The notes below the pieces were generated by a model that was not told where the DNA came from, ran no database searches, and was given only the letters and a program-made list of their open reading frames with translations. Positions 10,619 to 23,330 of a stretch of DNA of 64,000 nt are shown piece by piece. The stretch's first letter is position 1, and each line of letters opens with the position of its first letter. The translations under genes were made by a program, and so were the position numbers. Origin of the DNA: Cymbidium sinense (taxonomy: Eukaryota > Streptophyta > Magnoliopsida > Asparagales > Orchidaceae); contig CM038221.1 in assembly GCA_021442155.1 (NCBI GenBank), positions 28,549,906-28,613,905 on the forward strand, read 5' to 3'.

Positions 10619-13600
10619 ATCAATTGTCATTCGGGTGTTGGAATGTCCGTGGTCTCTCTGCTGCTGGCCATAAGCTAGATTGCTTAAGGATCATAAAGGA
10701 CTATCACCTAGACCTCCTCTGTCTCCTTGAAACTAAGATTCAATCTGAAACTACTTCTAGCCCTTTCTCTCAACAAAACTTCACTCTGCTCAATTCCGAA
10801 GTATCTGTATCAAATTTTGATTGCGCTCCGGGTGGTCCAATTTGGATCAAATGGAGTTTTGATAGATTGAGTCTTGACCTTATCTCCAAAAATCATCAGT
10901 TCATACATGGCAAAGTCTCGGCCACTGGAAACCAACCTTTTTTCCTTACTTGCATCTATGCTGATAATGATGCCAACATAAGGAAAGCCTTGTGGAACTT
11001 TCTTAGGGACCTTGCTACTACTGTTAACTCTCCTTGGATTGTTCTTGGGGATTTTAACTACCCTCTGAATAGCAAGGACAAAAAGGGTGGTAATTTGGTA
11101 TCTCTAAATAACTCTCTTGAATTCAAAGAGTGTGTTAATGATTGTGAACTTCTTGAAATGTCTAGTATTGGGCTGTTCTACACCTGGTACAATCAACAAA
11201 CCGACAGGCCTATTTTCTCCAAGTTGGATCGTGCTTTTTGCAATTCACAATGGTTGGAGCAATACCCCACATCATACTACAAAGTTCTTCCACCTCTTTC
11301 ATCTGATCATTCCCCCATGGTAACATTTCTGCATACTCCTTTATCCCTCACCGATTTCTTTTCAGGAATTAATGGTCAGCGGATCCAGGGTTCCAGGAGG
11401 TTATTAGGGAGGCATGGGGTATCTACATCCAAGGTGATCCGCTTTTCATCCTCTCTAAAAAGCTAAGGCATGTTAAGCATATGTTACGATTTAGATTTTC
11501 GGAGATAACACCTATATCTATGCAAATCAAGGCTCTGAGTAATGATCAAAACAATATTTATGAAAGATTACAAATTGATCCCTACAATACATTACTTGAT
11601 GCTAAAGACATCAAGACCGTATACAATGAGCTTATAAAAGGAAAACCTATGGATTAAACAACGAGCCAAAGCACACTGGCTCACCTATGCAGATGATGAT
11701 ATCAAATTCCTATATCATTCCATTAAAGAAAGAAAAAAATGCCAATTTGATAAGGGAAATCCATTCAGATAGGGGGATTGTGACTGATCAGCACTTAATT
11801 GCAGAAGAATTCTGTAAGTACTATTCTGAACTTTTCAACAGCTGTGATTCTCTACATCTTCCTTCTCAGAACCTCCCCTTGGGAACCTGCCTCTCTGCAA
11901 TTGAAGCAAATGAGCTTGTGGCTGATCTCTCAGATCAGGAAATCCTTACTGCCCTTAGAAGTATTAATGAGAATAAATCTCCTGGCCTTGATGGATTTAA
12001 TTCCAAATTCTTCATAGCTTCTTGGAATGTCACCGCAAATCCTTCCTTAGTGCATAATTCTTCAAAACATCCAAAATGCCAAGTTACTTTAAGCATACCT
12101 TACTTACTCTTATCCCAAAGGTTAAACATTCCAATAAGATTGATGACTTTAGACCTATATCCTTATGTAACACTTTCTATAAGGTGGTTGCTAAGATTAT
12201 TGCTTGTCGTATGAAGAGATTTCTTCCATCAATTATCATTCGACCTTTATAAAGGGAAGGGACATAGCTGATAACCTAGCAATGGCTTTTGAAATCTGTA
12301 ATGAGTTTGCTCCTTCAGCTGGTAATAATTACTTTCTTGCCAAATTTGACTTAAGAAAAGCATTTGATAAAGTCAATAGATACTCCATTATTCATAGATT
12401 ACTCAATAAAGGGTTTCTATTAAGTTTACTAAATGGGTGGAGGCTTGTATAATGGATGTCCCTTTCTCAATAGCTCTAAATGGCAGATTAAAGGTTTTTT
12501 CCCACCTCTAATAGACTTAGACAAGCTGCCTTTATCCCCATCTCTTTACTATATAGAATGGATACTCTTTCTGATCATAGAAAAGGAAGTCAACCTTGGT
12601 TTATACCTATTGCCACAATGAATTGCAATTTATCACATCTCCTATGCATGACCTTTGGTTCTCTAATATAACCAACTCCTTGAAGCTCTCTAAACTCATT
12701 GAGGAATACCTAGGGAAGTAAATCAAGCTAAATCTTCTATATGCTTTTCAAAGGGTCAGGAATGAGGAGGTACTCTTAAACTTCATTGATATTAAAAAGG
12801 ATCTTTCCCACTAAAGTACTTAGGACTTCCTCTTGTGAAGGGTCCTATTAAAAGGCACTTTTCAATCCTCTCTTTGATAGAGTTTGGTTGGCTTGGAAAT
12901 CCAAATTCCTCTCACTTGGTGGTAGAATGCACTCATAAGATCCTATCAATTTTACCTTTCTCGGTTTAGAGCCATGGCCATTCTGAAGAATTATTAATAA
13001 AATTTGTTCTTTTACAAATTCTTCTTCCATTCGGGAGGACAAAAGCTTTATACAATCTGGCTGCAACCATTCCTAAGGATAAGGCGGTATGCCTCCTTTT
13101 CACCCTCTTAACCAAATCAAACCGAAAATGCTGGAAAATCACCGGGATTCATTGTTCTCAAGGTGTAAATCCAAATATAATTCTATGGCATCCAAGTACA
13201 TATAAAACCCTCCTCTCTGAAAATCCATTAAACGCTTAGCAAATAAATACAAAGACAAATTTACCTTCAAAGATAGGCGGGTCGAATATCTCCCTCTTCT
13301 TTGATCCTTGGTGTGATGGAGTATCACTTTTCTGCTCCTTGGGTTCTAATGGGATAAATATCTTTGGACTTTCAACAAAAGGTATGCTCCTTAATCCTTA
13401 ATGGAAATTGGAACATTTCCTCTCTTCCACTTGCTGTTTCCTCTTGGTGTTACAATAGGATTATAAATACCCCTATTCTGGGTGGGGAGGATTCTATTAG
13501 GTGGCTGAATATTCACTATCCTACTACAAAGGATTTCAAGGATGCTATCTTTGAATCTCTCCCTAATATGTGTTGGAGTAGGGAAATCTGGTTCAAGGGG

Positions 13601-14270
13601 TATGCAATCAATTATGCACTTTACTGTTGGATGGCTTATAAAAATGGGCTTAAAACTATGGATATTTTAGCAAGGAGAGGAATAGGTTCACCATCTCTTT
13701 GTGTTCTTTGTCATTCATACACTGAGACGCATACACATTTATTTTTCGAATGCCCTTACTCTATGAAGATTGTTAGAGCTCTCATTCCAAATGGACAGCT
13801 TTTGTTGCTCCTCCTTACGAAGTTTTAAGCTTTGTGGATGATAAGCATAATGTTCTTATCCGTTTACATTATTTGATAACCAGTTGGTCTACTCTTTATG
13901 GAAAGAAAGGAATAAAGGAAATTTGCATCCTTAGCCACCTTTGCTACATCCCTTATTTCTGAGATTCAATCTCGAGTAGCTGCTAAACTTCAGCCCTGGA
14001 AAGTTAAATGTTCGTGGCCCTCTCGTGTGAGTGCTCAAATGGAAAAATTACAAACCGCCATAGTTTGTTCTCTCTTCTCCCTCCCCAGGTGGACAATGAT
14101 GATGTGCTTGTGTGCAATTTATGGAGGTATTGATTCCGGTATTGATTCCTGGATCTGGAAGGCCTTTGGCAACCTGGATTGTCCCCTTTGTTCACTATCC
14201 ATTGGACGGCCACATGGCAACCGCAGGAATCATATTACTGAAAACTGCTATCTAACTGATGATTTCATCC
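10615..14270 (+). pseudogene. LINE ORF2 (endonuclease, reverse transcriptase, zinc-binding domain), broken
   Basis: ORF2 would nick target DNA and copy the element RNA from the nick. The endonuclease (10,615-11,330) is open and shows NVRGL, LCLLETK, VLGDFNYPL, a KLDRAF phrase and LSSDHSP, the usual catalytic blocks. The RT follows in pieces: NKSPGLDGFNSKFF (about 11,970-12,015), FIKGRDIADNLAMAFEICNE (about 12,240-12,300) and KFDLRKAFDKVNR (about 12,340-12,380). The FADD/YADD catalytic box near 12,636-12,652 reads as TATGC-ATGAC, a small deletion that removes it from frame. A C-terminal frame (13,364-13,828) has the zf-RVT-type LCVLCH...HTHLFFECP pattern. Several frameshifts separate the pieces. 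No activity is expected. Confidence 0.88.
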
Positions 14271-14521
14271 TTTGATGGAACCTCCATCTAGTTTTTATTC
14301 TGAGTCCACCTCTTCCCCCTTCCCTCTCTGCAGCTTTGGGCTGTGAGTTATTTTAGTTTCTTTCTGTTGCTGTCAGAGGTCTTTGAGCTTTAAATTATCT
14401 TTACTTTTCATTTTGGTCCTGGGTGTGTTTTAGTTTCTTTCAAACTTTTTGTATTATCTTACTTGTAACTGTAACAATTTACATTTGGAATTAAAATTGG
14501 GCTTTGCCCTCAAATTCTTCC

Positions 14522-14536
14522 AAAAAAAAAAAAAAA
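14522..14536 (+). other. LINE poly(A) tail
   Basis: Fifteen A residues close the element, followed at once by the second copy of the 15-bp target repeat. Confidence 0.85.
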
Positions 14537-14551
14537 CAAACAAACAAACAA
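14537..14551 (+). repeat. LINE target-site duplication, right copy
   Basis: CAAACAAACAAACAA, the same 15 bases as at 9,168-9,182. Confidence 0.65.
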
Positions 14552-15507
14552 AAAGGCCGAATGAGACCAACATACCATTGTAAATTGTATGATAACTTGT
14601 ACAAACAAGCATAATTTATTGAGTCATCTCAACCTTTAACAATATTCCCTCCAGCTTGTCTGCAGAAGAAACTGACTGAAATCACCCTAGTAGGATGCTC
14701 GAATATTCCTAAGCAATGAAGCATTCAAATGAAACCAATGGGTTATAATGATAAAATAGATTTCAAAACAGAGACTTTGCTTGGCAATCTTTTGGATTGA
14801 AGATTTGAGGTTTTCCATGCAAACTCTCAGACTTCCTCCAAAACTCTATATACTTGGAAGACTGCAAGAACCAAATTAGCCCCTTTTAGAACCGGGGGCT
14901 TCTCAAAGACACACCCTACTTTAATAGGATAGTGGATTGAAATTGGTATTAGAGAAGGCTAAGGATCTTAGTGAATCAACTTGGCAAAGAGTACTACTCC
15001 ACTATTATTTCTTCTTCCCTTACCTCTCCTAAATTAGGAATCCTCCCCAAATTCTCTTGGAATTACTTAAATTTAAACTCTCAAAACAAAACAAAAAAAA
15101 CCTTTCCTAGCATGTGACTTGGTTATTTAGAGGCAAACACCTATTGACACCTAGGCCACCTAAGTACTAAACTATCCCTCAAAAAATAAGGAAAAAAAAT
15201 CTATGGACAATTTGTTATCTATTAGTATATAAAATCTGAATTGCCTCTACTAAAGAAACATAAAATCTAGAGGTTCTGAAAATTTTACTCACGTTGGGAT
15301 AGGTAATTATTCATAATGGGAATATGAAAATCTCAAACCTAATTATAAAATTTTACAAGAAGGCGATGTCTCTGCATTATTTTATCTCAGTCAATCCACT
15401 TATAAAATTAACCATAAATCACAAAAATTCAATGGAGCAAGGTGATGATTTTGAGTCCACAATTCCTGCTTTTAAAATCCTTGAAAATGAATCACCGTCA
15501 TTTAATT
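14552..15507 (+). other. Intron sequence between LINE and MULE; nothing recognised
   Basis: AT-rich DNA without a recognisable domain or repeat. A 61-codon frame at 15,324 has no motif. Confidence 0.5.
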
Positions 15508-15568
15508 GAAAATATACGTCGAGTCCACGTAGCTTTACGTATGGACTCCACCTGACGACATGTGTCCC
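15508..15568 (+). repeat. MULE left terminal inverted repeat (core)
   Basis: About 60 bases match the complement of 28,983-29,041, with a few indels. Weaker similarity continues inward: CCTGG..CGACCCG near 15,625 corresponds to the complement of about 28,880-28,890. Confidence 0.88.
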
Positions 15569-15984
15569 GATTTTTTTCCGCTTTCATTGAAGCGAAGATA
15601 ATGGACTTAATAAATATATTTCCTGGCCCGACCCGCCCAGAAACGCCGATGGCGTATTACTGTAATACATCTATTCCCGCCTGGGTAAGTGTCGTTGGAA
15701 TGCGCGGAGGAATTTAAAAAGAAATATATGACGATTTAGGGTTCGGTTAGTTTTTCCAAGCAAAATGAGTGAGAAGAGAAATAGAAAATCTCATTTCCTT
15801 TTAAAAGAACCATGAAGATGGAACGCTGAGGAAATAAATAAACCATTTTAGGCGATGTATTAAATAAATTCATCTAATGCTTCGCATTTTTTTACGGTTT
15901 ATTAGTAATATTCTTGTTCTATCAAGAGAATATGTTCATTATATCAATTAATTTGGATGTTTTTTTGTCGAATATTTAATTTTG

Positions 15985-18400
15985 AGTATTATTGTATCTC
16001 AGACTCGGTACCACTTTGGAGGGTACAGACCATTTTTGACCTTTTTTTTCCAGTTTATTTTGCCAACTTCTTATGATTATGTTTAGGGCATTCCAAAGGA
16101 AGCATTTGATGGCAGTTTGGGTGATTTTGGGTGAATATTTTGCATCTGTACTCTGTGTACCTCTTTGAGTAGACATTTTGACCTTTTTCCAGTTTTTTTT
16201 GCCAACTCCTTATGATTATATTTAGGACATTATAATGGAAGCATTTGATGACAGATGGTTTTGGTGGTTTAGTGCATCGTACTGTACCTCTTTGGAGGGT
16301 ACAAACCATTTTTAACCTTTTTTTTTTTTTTTGCCAACTCCTTATGATTATGTTTAGGGCATTATAATGGAAGCATGGCGCTTTGGTTTCTAGGTGATTT
16401 AATGCATCTATACTGTGGTACCTCTTTGAGGGTACTGATCATTTTGACCTTTTTTCCGCTTTTTTTTTTGCCAACTCCTTATGATTATGTTTAGGCATTA
16501 TAATGGATTTGATGAGTTTGGTAGTTTTGGTGGTTTAGACCAGACTTGTATCTCTTTGAAGGGTACCATTTTGACCTTTTTCTAGTTTTTTTCCAACTCC
16601 TTATGATTATGTTTAGGGCATTATAATGGAATCATTTGATGGCGGTTTTGGTTTGATCATCTGTACCTCTTTGGAGGGTACGACCATTTTGACCTTTTTT
16701 TTCAATTTTTTTGCCAACTCCTTATGATTATGTTTAGGCATTATAATGGAAGTATTTGATGGCGCTGGGTGGTTTTGGTTTAGCATATGTACTCGTTACC
16801 TCTTTGAGGGTATAAACTATTTTTGACCTTTTTTTCCATTTTTTTTGCCAACTCCTTATGATTATGTTTAGGGCATTATAATGGAAACATTTGATGGCAG
16901 TTTGGGTATTTTCTGGATGGTTTAGTGCATCTGTACTCGGTACCTCGAAGGGTAAGACCTTTTGATAGTTTTGTCCATTTTATTTTATCAACTTCATATG
17001 ATAATGTTTAGTATTCCAAAGGAAGCATTTGATGCGGGTGGGTTTAGTACATCTCAGATCAGGTACCTCTTTGGAGGGAAGATTTTGACCTTTTTCTAAT
17101 TTTTTTGCCAACTCCTTATGATTATGTTTAGGCATTATAATGGAAGCATTTGATGGCGCGGGTGATTTTGGGTGGTATTTTGCATCAGACTGTGTACCTC
17201 TTGAGTGATCAATTTTGACCTTTTTTTCCAGTTTTTTTTTTTGCCAACTCCTTACGATTATGTTTAGGCATTATAATGGAAGCATTTGATGTGATTGGGT
17301 GGTTTAGTGTACTGGTACCTCTTTGAGGGTAGACCATTTTGACCTTTTTTTTCATTTTTTTGCCAACTCCTTATGATTATGTTTAGCATTATAATGGAAG
17401 CATTTGATACGCTTTGGTGGTGGGTGGTTTAGTTACCAGACTGTATCTCTTTGGAGGGTACATACCTTTTTTGATAGTTTTTGTCCATTTTATTTTGTCA
17501 ACTTCATATGATAATGTTTAGTGCATTCCAAAGGAAGCATTTGATGCGCTAGTGATTTGGGGTGGTTCACTGTACTTTGAGGTACAGATCAATTTTGACC
17601 TTTTTTCTAGTTTTTTTTTGCCAACTCCTTATGATTATGTTTAGGGCATTATAATGGAAGCATTTGATGGCGTGATTTTGGTGGGGGATTTTGTATCTAT
17701 ACTTGTACCTCTTTGGAGAGTATAGATCAATTTTGACCTTTTTTTCCAATTTTTTTTGCCAACTCCTTATGATTATGTTTAGGGCATTATAATGGAAACA
17801 TTTGATTGGTTTCTGGTATTTAGTGCATATGTACTGTGTATCTCTTTGAGGGTACATCATTTTGACCTTTTTTCTATTTTTTTTGCCAACTCCTTATGAT
17901 TATGTTTAGGGCATTATAATGGAAGCATTTGATGGCGTTTGGGTGGTTTTGGGTGGAATTTGCATCAGTACTCTATGTACTTTTTAGAGGGATCATTTTG
18001 ACAATTTTTTTTTGCCAATTTTATGATTATATTTACATCTCAATGGAAGCATTTGATGGCGTTGATGGTTTTTTTGGGTATTTTGCATCTATACACTGTG
18101 TACCTCTTTGGAGGGTACATATCATTTTTGACAATTTTTTCTAGTTTTTTTTTGGCCAATTTCTTATGATTATGTTTAGGGCATCTCAATGGAAGCATTT
18201 GGTTTGGGTGGTTGGGGTTTAGTGCATCCAGACTTGTACCTCTTGAGGGGATCAATTTGACAATTTTTTTAGTTTTTTTTGCCAATTTGTTATGATTATG
18301 TTTACGGAATTATAATGGAACATTTGAGGAAGTTTGGATAGTTTTTGGGTAGTATTTTGCATCTATAAGGTTTTCTAACATATTTTGTATCTATTTGGCC
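15985..18400 (+). repeat. Minisatellite array L1, about 18 units of roughly 130 bp
   Basis: Each unit contains GCCAACTCCTTATGATTATG, then TTTAGGGCATTATAATGGAA, GCATTTGATGGC, a TTTGGGTGG-rich stretch, GTACCTCTTTGGAGGGTAC and CATTTTGACC followed by a T run. A minor subtype has TTCATATGATAATG and ATTCCAAAGGAAGC (near 16,990 and 17,510). Units differ by many small deletions. The array stops just before the transposase coding remnant. Frames read through it on the minus strand are repeat artefacts. Confidence 0.93.
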
Positions 18401-20050
18401 AAGTAAATGCAAAATAATGACCCAAATTTGAGAAACTCGCACCAATCGCTCGAATGAAACTGAGGCATATGACTGCATCATGACTATGCACATCAAATTG
18501 GCTTCGTTCTAAGGACCATACTAGTTATTGGCCAAACTCAAAGAAATTGAAATCAAAAGATTTTCTATGTGCAAAAGCTCTAAGAAGTCACCTAAATAGC
18601 TTAACAAAATTCCGTAAAGTTGATACAAGAATCTGTTGTCCATGATTAGATTCTCCTGATTTGAGGGAATTGACGATTAAAAATATACGTAAAGTCATAA
18701 TCATTCTTTCGCGTAGCCGACCTACATCTTCTCGTGATCACACGATGCATATTAGAAGGTCCGCGGTTGAAGACAATGACAGAGGTATTAGAGCAACCGA
18801 TGCATTCAAATATCTAACCGAGGAAGTCGTAGAGAATATCGTTCACAAAAAAGAGATGCTTTCAATTTTATTCGAAAGAGAAAAGATCGATTGCGAATGG
18901 TGACGAATGCATTAATACTTGTTTAAGGAAAGGCAAGCTGGATGGGATGTTTGCATGGGATGTGCAAGTTGATGAGTCGGATTGCTTAGTAAGTTTTTTT
19001 TTGTAATGGCATGTCTAGATAGAATATGATTGTTTTGGGGATGTGATAATTTTGATACAAGCTATCGACTCAATAAATATAATCTCGTTTGTGCCCTCTT
19101 GTTGGAGTGAATCATCACCGCAAAATGTATTATTTGGAGTAGCCTTTTTATCAGAAGAGACAATTGAGTCATTCTCATGGCTATTCCAAACATTTCTTCT
19201 GTTGATGAATGACATACATCCTATAACAATATTCACTGATCAAGATCAGGCTATGATGAGAGCTATTGAAATTTATTGCGATACTCATCATAGGTTGCCA
19301 ATGGCATATTTCAAAGAAAGCTCCTTCCAAGGTTCATTGCTTTTAATAGTAATAAGATAGTACAAGGGCTATTTTATAAATGCATGAGTAAGTGTGAGGA
19401 AGAGTTTAAAGAGGCTCCGCCATGCTAAGAAGGCAATTTGCATTATCATGCTTGACTGTCTGAGCTTTATAAGATTAGATCTAAGTGGTCCACTGCATTC
19501 AGCAAGGACTCATTCTGCATGGGGATCTTGTCAACGCAACGTAGTGAGTCCATCAACAACGTATGTCATGGAATATCTAAACCAACAAGTTCGCCACGAT
19601 TGTTTCTGGAAAAGGTTATGGAGACATGGCATCGAATGAACATGACGAAGACTTCAAGTGTACCATCGATTGTTCTGTTAAGACCACCAATTCTAAAACA
19701 AGTCGCTATATTTATACAAGAAAGGTTTACACTATGTTGAAGAGGAATTTTGCAAGTTGGGGCCTCAAGAACTAAGTCGTCGATAACATGGAGTATTTTG
19801 AGAAACTTAGAGAATAAAAATGCATCCAAAACATGGGTCGGTATTTTATTGTGACTACCTAGAAGTACTTGCATTTGCAAAAAATTTGAAATGATGGGAT
19901 TAAAATTAAGAGATGTAAACAGATGGAAATGCTTTTGCATTATTTTCTGAACCACATAAGTCGATATGCATATCAAATAAGCATCAAGCACAGGCAATAA
20001 GAGAGAGGACTATATGCTTGATCCCTATAAAAACTATATGATGATCAATA
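18400..20050 (+). pseudogene. FAR1/FRS-type MULE transposase, broken
   Basis: The family combines an N-terminal FAR1 zinc-cluster DNA-binding domain, a MULE transposase core and a SWIM zinc finger. Pieces of all three are readable in order but in different frames. KKLKSKDFLCAKALRSH (about 18,520-18,590) and TDAFKYLTEEV (about 18,800-18,830) belong to the FAR1 part. FGVAFLSEETIESFSWLFQT and TIFTDQDQAMMRAIE (19,133-19,275) form the DDE-core segment with the conserved TDQ. MGILSTQRSESINN (19,519-19,560) is a conserved block further on. CICKKFEMMG (about 19,875-19,905) is the start of SWIM, and the later Cys-His pair is not seen. There are many stops and frameshifts. It lies between arrays L1 and L2. 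It is a relic of the element's own transposase, not a host FHY3/FAR1 gene. Confidence 0.88.
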
Positions 20051-20689
20051 AGTGGAATTCTCTCCAACCGACAAAGCGCTAAGAAGAAGAAGTTAACCAC
20101 GACAGATAAGGGAAAAGACATCTTAAAAGATCCGCTAAGCAACGCCCAAAGGGTGTTTCCAACTCAAGGCTTAAGGATATTGGGAGAGATCCAAGAAAGC
20201 CAAGAGTAATTTTCTACTTATGATATTTTTTGGTATTTTAAATATTATTGTTAATCTTCAAACCCTTCTACTTTTTTTTTGTTGCGTAAACCAAACTATA
20301 CCGATAGTTAAATGTTTCCTCACAAGTTGCATCACCTTTCTCTGCTATGCCAGAGTGTTTTTCAGAGGTACGCACATAATATCACACATCGATGTCAGAA
20401 GAAAGTATCAACTAATACATGTTCTACATGTGGAATTTAACTCGAGCTCAATGAAACAATCTCAAGGGTACACTACGATGATGGATATTATCTCAAGAAA
20501 ACATTTTGATACATGACATTATCCGCTTGATCAGATGTTTTTGACATGTTGAATTTAAGCTTGGGTTAATCGATCAGGAAAATTGTAATCATCGAGCACT
20601 AATAAATATGTAATAGATCATGATTTTAAGTTTATGATTATTTACATTATAAGCATTTGATTATATGTTTTGGTGATCAGATTGTGACT

Positions 20690-22130
20690 CTTTTAGTTTA
20701 TCATTTTCTTTTTTTGGCCAATTTATGATTATGTTTAGCACAAGCATTTGAAAATTGAGTGGTTTTGATGGGTTTGTATTCTGTTTTCTTTGAGGGTACG
20801 ATCATTTTGATCTTTTTTTCCCTTTTTTTGCCAACTTCTTATGATTATGTTTAACATATGCAAAGGAAGCATTTGAGATTATTGATTTTGGGTGGTATTT
20901 TGCATATGTACCTGCATCTTTGAGGGACCTTTGTCCTTTTTGCTTTTTTTGCCAACTTACATTAGCATTATAATGGAAGCATTTTTGTTTTTTGTAAGAT
21001 TCTATTGCACCTCGAGGTAAATCATTTTGACCTTTTTTTTTTTTTTTGCCAACTTATGATTATGTTTAGAACAAGAAGCATTTGAGATGGTGATTTGGGT
21101 GGGTATTTTATATGTACTGGTAATTTTGAGAGTACGATCATTTTGACCTGCTTTATTTTGCCAACTCTTATGATTATGTATAACAAGGAAGCATTTGATG
21201 GCGCTTGGGTGGTATTTAGTATCAGATTCGTACCTTTTGGGTACGTATCTTTTTTTGACACTTTTTTCCATTTTATTGTCAACTTTATGTGTTTGCATAT
21301 TCAATGGAAGCATTTGCTTGATTTTTGGGTGGTATTTTAGACCTCAGACTGGTACTTTGAGGGTACATTTTGACCTTTTTTCCATTTTTGCCAACTTATG
21401 ATTATGTTTAGCATTATAATGGAAGCATTTGATGCATGGATTTCGTGGTTTGCATCAGACTGTATTCTTTGAGTACGACCTTTTGACACTTTTTTTTCAT
21501 TTTATTTTGTTAACTTATGATTATGTTTAGGCATAAATGGAGATTTTGGTATTTTGATGATTCTGTACCTCTTTCTGAGGGTACGACCATTTTGACCTTT
21601 TTTTTCCATTTTTTTTTGCCAACTCTTGATTATGTTTAGCATTATAATGGAAGCATTTGATGGGTGATTTTGATGGTGCATCAGACTCGGTACCTCTTTG
21701 AGGGTACGATCATTTTTTTGCTTTTTTTTTTTGCCAATATCTTATGATTATATTTGTATTGCAAGGAAGCATTTGATGCTTTTGATGGTTTCTGTTTAGT
21801 GCATTCAGACTGTACCTCTTTGAGGGTACAGACCTTTTTGATCTTTTTCCGTTTTTTTGCCAACTCTTATGATTATGTTTAGACATTATAATGGAAGCAT
21901 GGCGCTTGGGTGGTTTTGGTGTGATTCAGATTTTCTGCTTACCTGAGGTACCTTTTTTTGACACTTTTTTTCCATTTTATTTTTAACTCATGATTATGTT
22001 TAGATTCCAAAGGAAAGCATTTGATGCTTGGATTGGTATTTTGCTCAGATCTGGTACCTCGAGGGTACTGCACCATTTTTGTCTTTTTTTTTCTCAATTT
22101 TTTTCATTAACTTTATGACATGTTATGTAT
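20690..22130 (+). repeat. Minisatellite array L2, about 12 units
   Basis: Same unit as L1 and in the same orientation, directly after the transposase remnant. Units are shorter (about 115 bp) and show more internal deletions than L1. Landmarks are TTTTTTTGCCAACT, TATGATTATGTTTAG, ATAATGGAAGCATTTGATG and a GTACC...TTTGAGGGTACG phrase. Confidence 0.9.
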
Positions 22131-23330
22131 AAGGATATATTATAATCTATTCTAAAAAATTCACTCAGAATCAATAAATTAAGCCTCTAAAGCCTATATA
22201 TAAAAAATTTATTATATATAACTTTTAAATCATTGAACTAATATCTAAATTTTAAAATATATATGCACATGAATAATAAATTTCAATATTTCGAAGTTAC
22301 CATAAAATGAAGTTTTGTTAAACTCAATAGATTCATAAGAGCATCACGTAAATTTATATAATTGTCAAATCAATGATTTGATTTGATTTAACTGAAAAAT
22401 CCCCACTCCATAATGTATTAATCATTAACATCACAATCAATATCAATCCTAATGTGACAAAGCATAAATTCACAGCTCATAAATATGTTCAAAGTGAGAA
22501 AAAATACATGTTAAGCACAACTAAGCAAATCCTAATAAATAAATTACTAATCAACATTTACCTCACAATCAGAAATATAAAAAATATATATAGCTGCAAC
22601 AAACCACACTACTTAATTAAATCATCACAGATATAACTACACTGCATATCAACTGAATATACTTAACATTCATTAATCATAAAATAAATAACAGAGCATT
22701 TCAGAGCTAAAAACCTAAGCATTCATTCAAAGGGTACTTCACTCAATATTTGATCAATTTGTTCGCTTATTTTGAAAGGTAATTTTATGATCCATCTCAT
22801 GAACTAACTAGAATTATCAATCATCACTATCAAATACAAATAGATCCATATCATATGTGAAAATATACAATGCGTAATCACTTTCATGGCAAGGAAATGC
22901 TCAATATTCAAGGAAAATATACAATGCGTAATCATTTATGAAATCACTTTTATTGCATTCACCTCCATGCCAAGTCATCTTCTTCTTCTATGGTGACTTG
23001 AAGAAGTCAATGAAAGAGAGAAATGAGTTCCTCCCATGATCTTCACGATAAGAAGAGCAATTAGCTTAGCTTCAAATGCATGCACTTCAATATCTTCAAA
23101 GCAGAGTAAAATATCATCCTGTCCATGCACTTCAACTATATGAGAGAGAGAAGAGAAGTTAAAAAAGTAGAGTAAAATATCATCCTGTGTCTATGCACTT
23201 CAACAAAAAAATATAAGTCTTCAAAGCCACCTAACATGCATTAAACAAAATCCTATATCAAACAAAAATAATATTGTTCTCACTTTGGATTTTAAGTCCC
23301 AAATAAAAAAATGTAGCGTAGTTTAACTCA
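22130..23330. other. AT-rich spacer inside the MULE with two short local duplications
   Basis: No gene is seen. GAAAATATACAATGCGTAATC occurs at about 22,858 and 22,913. A GTAAAATATCATCCTGT..ATGCACTTCAAC phrase occurs at about 23,107 and 23,172. Both look like small tandem duplications. Confidence 0.55.

Larger units (their letters stand above)
9183..14536 (+). mobile_element. LINE (non-LTR retrotransposon), about 5.35 kb, defective
   Basis: It is bounded by a 15-bp direct repeat and ends in a poly(A) tail (14,522-14,536). In order it holds a GC/pyrimidine-rich 5' leader, ORF1 with a DUF4283 domain, and ORF2 with an apurinic-type endonuclease, reverse transcriptase and a C-terminal zinc-binding domain. 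The orientation equals that of the host E2 gene. The length is close to that of intact plant LINEs, so this looks like a full-length insertion later broken by stops and frameshifts. The ORF1-ORF2 junction is an ATGA overlap. Confidence 0.88.

Noticed and set aside
15976..18496. Several minus-strand frames of 66-97 codons sharing an IIIRSWQKKLEK-like phrase
   Set aside because: The shared peptide is the minisatellite unit read in one frame; the same applies to frames at 21,002-21,313 and 27,491-28,706.
18400..20050. A working host FHY3/FAR1 transcription factor gene
   Set aside because: Many stops and frameshifts, position between TIRs of a MULE, and incomplete SWIM finger.
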